A DNA stretch of 6,158 nucleotides from Chloroflexota bacterium (GTDB lineage Bacteria > Chloroflexota > Chloroflexia > Thermomicrobiales > UBA6265), in contig JAEZJB010000241.1 in the NCBI GenBank assembly GCA_023415845.1, positions 1 to 6,158 of the forward strand, written 5' to 3'. The position numbers were made by a program, and so were the translations under genes. The first letter of the stretch is position 1. Each line of letters starts with the position of its first letter. Of this stretch, positions 1-4,992 are shown one piece after another. The notes under the pieces are model-generated. The model had not been told where the DNA came from. It searched no databases and saw only the letters and a program-made list of their open reading frames with translations.

Positions 1-1534
1 CTGGAGTTACGTCAAATCCAGCCGGGGCAACCAATGCGACATCGCCGGACTGGACATCGGCCGACGTATTCGCAACGAGGACCTCGACGTCGACCGTCTG
101 CCCGACACCAACCGCCTGGATTGGCAAAATGAGGGAGGCCAGTTGGGGAACGTCCGATTCGACCGCCCAGTCGAGAAACTGACTCGCTTCCGGTTGCGCG
201 ACCAACGTACCCCTGACTGGCGAGGTCACTTCCACCAGCGTGGTGGCTGTCGCCATGCCACCGCCGAAGGTCGCCTCCACATCGATCTTCTGGTGCGTAC
301 CCGCCGAGGCATCAGCCGGGACCTGCACCGCAAAGGACTGGCTCAACAGCCCGTCCTGCGCCACCTGCTCGCCAGGGGTGAACTGCCAACCCTCGATCTC
401 CACAGGCGTGACCGTCACCGCCGAGGCATCGATGTCGTCGGGCAGGGAGAGAGACACCGTGAGGTTGAAGGTGTCACCAGGAGTTACCGCGAAGCGATCG
501 GCCTCGACCGCCATCTGCGTGCCGAGTGGCAGCCCGTCGGCAACCTCAAGCACGGCGTAGTCCAGCATTGCAGTCGTGCGTGAGGGGTCGGGTGAAACTG
601 GCACGCGCGAGTCGATCAACGTGAAGTAGTTACAGGCAATCTCCTCGGGCACCGACGACGCGTCGGGGAAAACGGCCCAACCCTGCGACGCATAGGTGCG
701 CTGTCCGTCTCGGGCGACCTCGCCCCAGGTGCGGCCGCCGTTGGCCTCGGAAATCGTGCCCTGCCAGACGCCGAAGATGGTTTGCGCGGGATCGGCGGCC
801 GTAAAGTTCGTCGCACAATCAGGGCCGGGCGCGGATTCGACCGCTGCCCCGCTCTGATAGATGGAACTGACGCTCCAGGGCGACAGTCCCTCGGTCGTGA
901 TCTGGTCGGGGAATCGATCGGGGTCCGCCGCTGCAGTAAAGGCATCAATCGCCAATCGGGCCGCGACCTGGTGATGCCCGTGATTCCCCGGCGTGGGTGC
1001 CGGATTCATGGTGACGATGACCTCTGGCTGGGTGGTGCGAATGACGCGAACCACCTGCTCCAGGGTCTCCTCGTAGCCCCAGGTTTCCATCGTCAACGGA
1101 GCGCTGACCGTGTAGTAGAAATCGACCTTGTCGAGATTGTAGATACGGTCGATGCCAGCCACGCTGACGGCGCGGCGCTCTTCATCTTCGCGGAGCAAGC
1201 CCAGAGCGGGACCCTCCTCCGGTCCCACCGCATTTCCTCCGCCTTCGCCACGGGTGACTGTGATCACTCCGGTTGTGACACCGGCGTCTTCGTTCCACTG
1301 CCCATAGGTTGCAAGCCCAAAGGCTTCATCGTCGGGATGTGCGCCAATGAACAGCACATCGAGATCAACTGGTGAGACCGGATCGTCAGACGACGAAGCC
1401 GTGCTGGCCGACGCCTGCGGCGTGGCCGCCATCGGCGACGCTTCCTGCGCTGATCCCGAGATCGCAATCGAACTCATGATCAAGGCGAAGATGCCGAACA
1501 GACTGAACCACCGGGGAACAGACAGACGCTTCAT
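1..1534 (-). CDS. Secreted PIG-L (LmbE-like) family deacetylase with C-terminal NEW3/Ig-like domains, partial (3' end beyond window)
   Basis: PIG-L enzymes are metal-dependent (usually zinc) hydrolases that remove acetyl from N-acetylglucosamine-type groups. The reverse strand is open from ATG at 1534 to the window edge: 511 codons, no stop. Residues 1-29 form a signal peptide (basic MKR, hydrophobic core 9-25, likely cleavage after GSA), then an Ala/Ser/Thr/Pro-rich linker to about 55. The catalytic domain begins near 58 with IGAHPDDE: H66 and D69 are expected metal ligands and D68 the likely base. TRGEGGGN (94-101), LREDE (114-118) and NHGHHQ (184-189, H188 or H185 the third ligand) complete the family pattern. 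Residues about 335-440 and 470 onward look like two beta-sandwich NEW3/Ig-like domains (for example FAVTPGDTFNLTVSLSLP). Only two cysteines are visible (C240, C301), possibly a disulfide. An exported location fits. The start is set by GGAGG six bases upstream. The family call is firm; the substrate is unknown, and mycothiol or bacillithiol biosynthesis is unlikely because those enzymes are cytoplasmic. Confidence 0.9.
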   Translation of the reverse strand, partial: MKRLSVPRWFSLFGIFALIMSSIAISGSAQEASPMAATPQASASTASSSDDPVSPVDLDVLFIGAHPDDEAFGLATYGQWNEDAGVTTGVITVTRGEGGGNAVGPEEGPALGLLREDEERRAVSVAGIDRIYNLDKVDFYYTVSAPLTMETWGYEETLEQVVRVIRTTQPEVIVTMNPAPTPGNHGHHQVAARLAIDAFTAAADPDRFPDQITTEGLSPWSVSSIYQSGAAVESAPGPDCATNFTAADPAQTIFGVWQGTISEANGGRTWGEVARDGQRTYASQGWAVFPDASSVPEEIACNYFTLIDSRVPVSPDPSRTTAMLDYAVLEVADGLPLGTQMAVEADRFAVTPGDTFNLTVSLSLPDDIDASAVTVTPVEIEGWQFTPGEQVAQDGLLSQSFAVQVPADASAGTHQKIDVEATFGGGMATATTLVEVTSPVRGTLVAQPEASQFLDWAVESDVPQLASLILPIQAVGVGQTVDVEVLVANTSADVQSGDVALVAPAGFDVTP

Positions 1535-1540
1535 GAGGCC

Positions 1541-1545
1541 CCTCC
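1541..1545 (-). promoter_or_regulatory. Ribosome binding site of the PIG-L deacetylase
   Basis: The minus strand reads GGAGG here, six bases before the ATG at 1534-1532. It is a full Shine-Dalgarno core at ideal spacing. It fixes the start and places a basic residue pair directly before the hydrophobic core of the signal peptide. A strong own site shows the gene can be translated independently of the transporter genes 234 bases upstream. Confidence 0.8.
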
Positions 1546-1654
1546 ATTGTGGAATTGCGCATCGCGCAGCTCAGGTTTCCACAAAACCACAGGTTCACTC
1601 TGGGAGCAATAGCCCATCTCTCGACCTGCGCGTGCACTCTGGAGGGGAACTGAC

Positions 1655-1683
1655 TGTCTATTGCACAGAAGGGAGTGTGCCAA
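1655..1683 (-). promoter_or_regulatory. Weak sigma-70-like promoter candidate for the deacetylase
   Basis: On the minus strand TTGGCA (1683-1678; 5 of 6 to TTGACA) is followed after 17 bases by TAGACA (1660-1655; 3 of 6 to TATAAT). Expected transcription start is near 1648, giving a leader of about 115 bases. The -10 match is poor. The whole element also overlaps the imperfect inverted repeat at 1661-1683, which could instead be an operator or a small hairpin. Confidence 0.25.
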
Positions 1684-1768
1684 GCGGGGAGCAGATACGT
1701 TCACCCGCTCGGCCCAACACACGAAGTCGCCTCTGGCCACACCGGGGGAACGGCAGCAAGAGCACTGA

Positions 1769-2584
1769 TCAGCCCTTGAGCGCACCCTCGGTGAGTCCGG
1801 CCACGAGTTGCTTCTGGAACAGGAGGAAGATCGCAATCAGGGGGAGGTAAATGATGGTGGCACCGGCCGCAATCAATGGCAGGTTCGACGTCCAGCGTTG
1901 CTGGAAATAGAGGATGCCAACCGGCAGCGTGTGATAGTCGGGATCGATGTTGACCACCAGCGGGAGCAGGAACTCGTTCCAGGTCCAGATGAAGAAGAGC
2001 AACGCGAGTGTGCCGATGAGCGGGCGCGCCAGCGGGAACATGACCTGCCAGAGCAACTGCCAGGAGTTCGCGCCGTCCAGCACCGCTGCCTCGGAAATCT
2101 CGGCAGGAATGCCAGCGAATGCCTGACGCATCAGCAGTGTGCCGAACGACATGGACAGGGCGACCTGGGGCAGGATCAGCGCCCAGAGCGAATCGAGCAG
2201 ATGGAGTTCCCGGATCAGGTAGAAGAGGGGAATCACCAGCGCCTGCAGCGGCACGACCAGGCCAAGCAACAGGTACGCGAAGATGAGGCGGGCTCCCCGG
2301 AACCGGTAGCGGGCAAATGCATACCCGCTCATCGCCGAAAACAGCACCGAGGGGACCACTACCGCCACCGCCACGACCGTGGAGTTGATGAAGAACCGAT
2401 CGAAATGACCCACACGCCAGGCTTCCGAATAGGTCGACCAGTTAGGCGATTCGGGCAGCACGAAGACGCCCTGGACGATTTCGGGCATCGTCTTCAGCGA
2501 GGCCAGCGTCGTGACGACGAACGGCACGATGGCAATGAAGCAGCCCACCAGCAGGAAGGCGTAAACCAGCGCGCGCCTAATCAT
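1769..2584 (-). CDS. Carbohydrate ABC transporter permease, MalG/UgpE type (271 aa)
   Basis: One of two membrane subunits that form the sugar path of a family 1 carbohydrate importer. It has six likely membrane segments, near residues 5-28, 66-90, 98-122, 132-152, 187-210 and 236-257. The cytoplasmic EAA loop that docks on the ATPase is clear at 162-188: EISEAAVLDGA, then the FPLARP end. TWNEFLLPL (201-209) and the C-terminal FQKQLVAGLTEGALKG are typical of this subunit, and 271 residues is the usual length. An in-frame ATG at 2686 would add 34 non-homologous residues inside the preceding gene. I chose 2584 because MIRRALVYAFLL opens like the family and GGAG lies six bases upstream. It overlaps the end of permease 1 by 8 bases, implying coupled translation. 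Sugar specificity cannot be read from the permease. Confidence 0.95.
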   Translation of the reverse strand: MIRRALVYAFLLVGCFIAIVPFVVTTLASLKTMPEIVQGVFVLPESPNWSTYSEAWRVGHFDRFFINSTVVAVAVVVPSVLFSAMSGYAFARYRFRGARLIFAYLLLGLVVPLQALVIPLFYLIRELHLLDSLWALILPQVALSMSFGTLLMRQAFAGIPAEISEAAVLDGANSWQLLWQVMFPLARPLIGTLALLFFIWTWNEFLLPLVVNIDPDYHTLPVGILYFQQRWTSNLPLIAAGATIIYLPLIAIFLLFQKQLVAGLTEGALKG

Positions 2585-3524
2585 CACGGTCTCCGAACAG
2601 CCGAAGCACGAGCAGCGACAGGACCAGGGTGACCACGGCGAGGAAGATTGCGATGGCGATTCCATAGCCCGCGCGGTTGGAACCAAAGGCGCTGTTCATC
2701 ATGTAAAGAGCGAGAACCGATGTCGAGTCGCCCGGCCCTCCGTCGGTGGTGGCCTTGACGACGTCAAATGCCCGAAGGGCATTGATCAGATTGACCGAAA
2801 GCACCACCGCAATTTCGCGGTTGAGCCCAGGCAACGTTACTGCCCGAAACTCCTGCCACGGACTGGCGCCATCCAGCCTGGCGGCGTCGTAGAGATCGGT
2901 CGGGATCTTCTGGATGCCAGCCACGAACACCACGTAGCAGAAGCCATAGGCGGCCCAGGCGCCGATCAGGCCGATGGTTGGCAGTGCCCAGGTGAAATCG
3001 GCAAGCCAGGTGGGCGGATCGAAGCCGAGGTCCTTGAGGACCATGTTGACCGGACCGAACACCGGGTTCAGCATCCAGCGCCAGACGACGCCAATCAGCA
3101 CGCCCGGCATGATGTAGGGCAGGAAGATGCCAGCCTGGAACCACCGGCTTCCCCGCAATTTCATCTGGTGGACAAGGGCCGCCGGAATAATGCCGAGGAT
3201 GGTGGGCAGGATGACGAAATACGGAATCAGGATCAGGTTGTTCCGGAGGGCATTCCAGAAGCGCGGCTCGCGGAATGCATCGATGTAGTTCTGCAGTCCG
3301 ACGAAGCCGGCCGTATTCCACGAAACCCCGTTCCAGGACGTGAGGCTCAGGTAGAGCGCCGCGATGACCGGAAAGGCCACGAAGACGGAGAAGACCACCA
3401 GGGCCGGGGCGAGGTAGGCATACGGCTCCCAGCGCGCGCCTGCCCGCCGGGAACGGGAAGACCTGGAGGACACCCCGGTGGGTGCCTCCAGGTCTTCAAT
3501 GATCTCAGCTGAACGAAGCTGCAT
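2577..3524 (-). CDS. Carbohydrate ABC transporter permease, MalF/UgpA type (315 aa)
   Basis: The second membrane subunit of the importer, expected to pair with the permease encoded directly downstream. A polar, Arg/Ser-rich cytoplasmic head (1-34) precedes six likely membrane segments near 35-60, 92-118, 129-151, 178-203, 236-256 and 286-310. The EAA loop lies at about 210-233 (DLYDAARLDGASPWQEF, then TLP), with the family's DGA core. FVGLQNYIDAF (74-84), GIFLPYIMPGVLIGVVW (132-148) and TDGGPGDST (260-268) are recurrent in this subunit. An ATG at 3593 would prepend 23 unconvincing residues. I chose 3524, which has AGGA five bases upstream and overlaps the binding-protein gene by 20 bases. The protein ends FGDRDD within the next gene's start region. 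Typical length, no damage seen. Confidence 0.95.
   Translation of the reverse strand: MQLRSAEIIEDLEAPTGVSSRSSRSRRAGARWEPYAYLAPALVVFSVFVAFPVIAALYLSLTSWNGVSWNTAGFVGLQNYIDAFREPRFWNALRNNLILIPYFVILPTILGIIPAALVHQMKLRGSRWFQAGIFLPYIMPGVLIGVVWRWMLNPVFGPVNMVLKDLGFDPPTWLADFTWALPTIGLIGAWAAYGFCYVVFVAGIQKIPTDLYDAARLDGASPWQEFRAVTLPGLNREIAVVLSVNLINALRAFDVVKATTDGGPGDSTSVLALYMMNSAFGSNRAGYGIAIAIFLAVVTLVLSLLVLRLFGDRDD
2591..2594 (-). promoter_or_regulatory. Ribosome binding site deciding the permease 2 start
   Basis: The minus strand reads GGAG, six bases before the ATG at 2584-2582, inside the last codons of permease 1. It supports 2584 as the start over the longer in-frame ATG at 2686. A GTG lies immediately before this ATG and is a less likely alternative. 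Confidence 0.65.
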
Positions 3525-4824
3525 AGAAATCCTGCAGAGTTGTCTGGAACTCTTCCGGTGTGGTCTGTCCGGCCAGCAGTTCCTGCAGGGCACCAGTCAA
3601 CACATCGTAGAAGTCTGGCGCTGCCCAGTCGAGGTAGTGTCCGACGGCATCATCGGTCAGCGCGCTATTCCACGCAGTGTAAAGGTCCCCATCGACAGTG
3701 CCCTCGGGAATGCTGTCGGCTGGAATCTCGCCGAGCGGCAGGGTGCCGGCATCGATGAAGAGCTGGAACGATTCGGGAGAAACGAGGGCGTCGATGAAGG
3801 CGGCGGCCTGGTCCGGATCTGCGGCGTTGGTGGTGATGCTGTAGGGAATCCCCACGCCCCCAACGTGCAGGACCGGCACGTCGGCTGCGGCCGGTGGCAT
3901 CAGGAAGAATCCGGCATTCTCACCGAGGCTGTCGCGCACCGCACCGGCTGCCCACGAGCCCTGGAGGAGGATAGCACCGACACCGGACTGGAACAGGGCC
4001 TGGGCGTCGTCGCCCGAGAGTCCCTCATACCCATCCATGAAGTAGCCAGCCTCCGCCCACTCCTGGACCTTGGTGGCCGCCTCGAGGATGGAGGCATCGG
4101 TGAAGTCAGCATCGCCACGGCGATAGATCAGGCCGTCGAGATACTCGCGAGTGGTATTGGTGCCCTGAACTTCACCGAAGAGGTGGATGGCCTGCCACTT
4201 GTCGAGAGTACCGAAGACAAGCGGCTCGACCCCGGCTTCCCGCAACGCGCCAAGGAGCGTTTCGAATTCTTCGAACGTCGTTGGCACCTCGAGACCGTTA
4301 TCGGCAAAGATCTGCTTGTTGTAGTAGAAGCCGACGATCTCGGACTCGGCTGGCAGGCCAAAGATCTCGCCCTCGCCGAAGGTCTCACCGTCGGGGGTGT
4401 ACATCGTGCGAGCCAGGAGGCTCGGGGCGAATCGCTCGCTCCAGCCATACTCGGCATCGTAATCGGCCAGGCTGAGAATCTGCCCGCCTCGAATCATCGG
4501 TCCCTGCAGGGCTTCCCCGTTGTTCACCTGCGCAACGTCGGGCCCCTGATTGCTGTCGACCGAGCGCGGCAGCGTGTTGGCAAGCTCCTCGAGCGCCCAA
4601 CCGCGCGTCGAGAACTCGAGGCCGTTCTCCTCGGCGAATGCGCCGCCAACGGTTTCGATGATGCCGTTGCGGATCTCGTCGGTGTAGGTGGTCCACACAT
4701 CGAATTCTTCGGTCTGGGCCACAGCGGCGGTCACGCCAACGCCAATGGCGGCCACGGAACCACCGGTGAGGGCGGCGCCCGCGCCAATCACACCAGTTCG
4801 CTTGAGTAGGTCACGCCTGTCCAT
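3505..4824 (-). CDS. Extracellular family 1 sugar-binding protein of an ABC importer, Tat-exported (439 aa)
   Basis: It captures a sugar or oligosaccharide outside the membrane and delivers it to the two permeases encoded just downstream. The N-terminus MDRRDLLKRTG carries a twin-arginine motif (R3-R4) before a Gly/Ala-rich hydrophobic stretch (12-35), with likely cleavage after AVA near residue 36. Mature sequence shows family 1 features: GPDVAQVNNGEALQ (113-126, ligand-side loop), GLPAESEIVGFYYNKQIFADNGLEVPTTFEEF split over about 176-207 (the usual YYNK...G...PTT block), and DDAQALFQSG...LLQGSW in the second lobe. Length is typical. No cysteine is present, so there is no lipobox. GGGAG lies seven bases before the ATG. 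The gene leads the transporter operon. The ligand is unresolved: xylo- or malto-oligosaccharides, N-acetyl amino sugars and glycerol phosphate compounds are all handled by relatives. Confidence 0.93.
   Translation of the reverse strand: MDRRDLLKRTGVIGAGAALTGGSVAAIGVGVTAAVAQTEEFDVWTTYTDEIRNGIIETVGGAFAEENGLEFSTRGWALEELANTLPRSVDSNQGPDVAQVNNGEALQGPMIRGGQILSLADYDAEYGWSERFAPSLLARTMYTPDGETFGEGEIFGLPAESEIVGFYYNKQIFADNGLEVPTTFEEFETLLGALREAGVEPLVFGTLDKWQAIHLFGEVQGTNTTREYLDGLIYRRGDADFTDASILEAATKVQEWAEAGYFMDGYEGLSGDDAQALFQSGVGAILLQGSWAAGAVRDSLGENAGFFLMPPAAADVPVLHVGGVGIPYSITTNAADPDQAAAFIDALVSPESFQLFIDAGTLPLGEIPADSIPEGTVDGDLYTAWNSALTDDAVGHYLDWAAPDFYDVLTGALQELLAGQTTPEEFQTTLQDFYAASFS
3530..3533 (-). promoter_or_regulatory. 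Ribosome binding site deciding the permease 1 start
   Basis: The minus strand reads AGGA five bases before the ATG at 3524-3522, within the last codons of the binding-protein gene. It is modest in strength, as expected for a gene translated by coupling to the one before it. No later start codon fits the N-terminal head. Confidence 0.55.
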
Positions 4825-4831
4825 AGGTCTT

Positions 4832-4836
4832 CTCCC
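4832..4836 (-). promoter_or_regulatory. Ribosome binding site of the sugar-binding protein
   Basis: The minus strand reads GGGAG seven bases before the ATG at 4824-4822. It is strong and well spaced, as expected for the first and most abundant product of an importer operon. The twin-arginine motif directly after this ATG confirms the start. Confidence 0.75.
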
Positions 4837-4861
4837 TCGTCGAAACGTCCGCTTCGGAACA

Positions 4862-4871
4862 CATCGCGATG
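4862..4871. promoter_or_regulatory. 10-bp perfect palindrome CATCGCGATG, possible operator
   Basis: CATCGCGATG is a perfect palindrome in the leader of the binding-protein gene, 38 bases before its start codon. Many sugar importers are controlled by LacI- or GntR-type regulators that bind palindromes near the promoter. This one has a central CG step as LacI-type sites do, but the arms do not match a consensus I know. A 10-bp palindrome can arise by chance in GC-rich DNA. Confidence 0.2.
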
Positions 4872-4880
4872 CATTCGGCT

Positions 4881-4902
4881 GGTCCTGTACGGTCCCTTAC
4901 GG
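4881..4902. repeat. Tandem 10-bp direct repeat before the sugar-binding protein gene
   Basis: GGTCCTGTAC (4881-4890) is followed immediately by GGTCCCTTAC (4891-4900) and then GG: two units agreeing at 8 of 10 positions, with a period of one DNA turn. They lie between the promoter candidate (4908-4937) and the start codon, around the predicted transcription start. That is where a repressor would block initiation. A role as an operator is inference; no regulator gene is in the window. Confidence 0.35.
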
Positions 4903-4907
4903 TTGGC

Positions 4908-4937
4908 ATCATGGCACAATTCCAGCCCCTCGAACAA
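4908..4937 (-). promoter_or_regulatory. Weak promoter candidate for the transporter operon
   Basis: On the minus strand TTGTTC (4937-4932) is followed after 18 bases by CATGAT (4913-4908; 4 of 6 to TATAAT). A TG pair just upstream of CATGAT gives an extended -10 look. The predicted start is near 4901, leaving a leader of roughly 77 bases. The -35 match is only 3 of 6. The UvrC-like gene ends 168 bases before the binding-protein gene, so a promoter is expected somewhere in this gap. Confidence 0.3.
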
Positions 4938-4992
4938 CATGCCGTGATTGGCAACACAGAGCCTGGAACGTGGCATTTGGAGCGGAGCGTGG

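Larger units (their letters stand above)
1535..1768 (-). other. Intergenic region between permease 2 and the deacetylase, with small inverted repeats
   Basis: No convincing gene lies here. Three short inverted repeats are visible. TGCGC-ATC-GCGCA at 1556-1568 has a perfect 5-bp stem and sits about 10 bases before the deacetylase ribosome binding site. GGTTT-CCACA-AAACC lies at 1574-1588. An imperfect stem lies at 1661-1683, where TTGCACA pairs with TGTGCCAA with one bulged base. None is followed by a T-run in the direction of transcription, so I do not call a rho-independent terminator. The gap is far larger than the overlaps inside the transporter operon, so the deacetylase may have its own promoter or be expressed by read-through. 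Confidence 0.45.
4825..4992 (-). other. Intergenic region between the UvrC-like gene and the transporter operon
   Basis: This gap separates a DNA-repair-type gene from the importer genes on the same strand. It holds the promoter candidate, the tandem repeat and the palindrome listed separately. I looked for a rho-independent terminator after the UvrC-like stop and found no GC-rich stem followed by a T-run, so the upstream message may end by another route or read through. No small ORF here is convincing. Confidence 0.5.

Noticed and set aside
782..1375. Plus-strand open frame of 197 codons in the first 1.5 kb
   Set aside because: It is the shadow of the PIG-L deacetylase gene, whose minus-strand frame is open throughout and carries the HPDDE and HGHH motifs.
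1700..1768. Possible terminator after permease 2
   Set aside because: GCC and GGC pieces can be paired, but no stable uninterrupted stem with a following T-run is present on the minus strand.
1531..1836. Minus-strand open frame spanning the gap between permease 2 and the deacetylase
   Set aside because: It overlaps the end of permease 2 in another frame, its ATG has no good ribosome binding site, and its composition resembles nothing I recognise.
1808..2632. Plus-strand open frame of 274 codons opposite permease 2
   Set aside because: Its product is rich in Arg, Gln, Glu and His, as expected from the complement of a membrane protein gene. The minus-strand permease explains the sequence fully.
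3478..4809. Long plus-strand open frame of 443 codons opposite the sugar-binding protein gene
   Set aside because: It lies antisense to a gene with clear family motifs. High-GC coding DNA often leaves the opposite strand open. The translation shows no recognisable domain.
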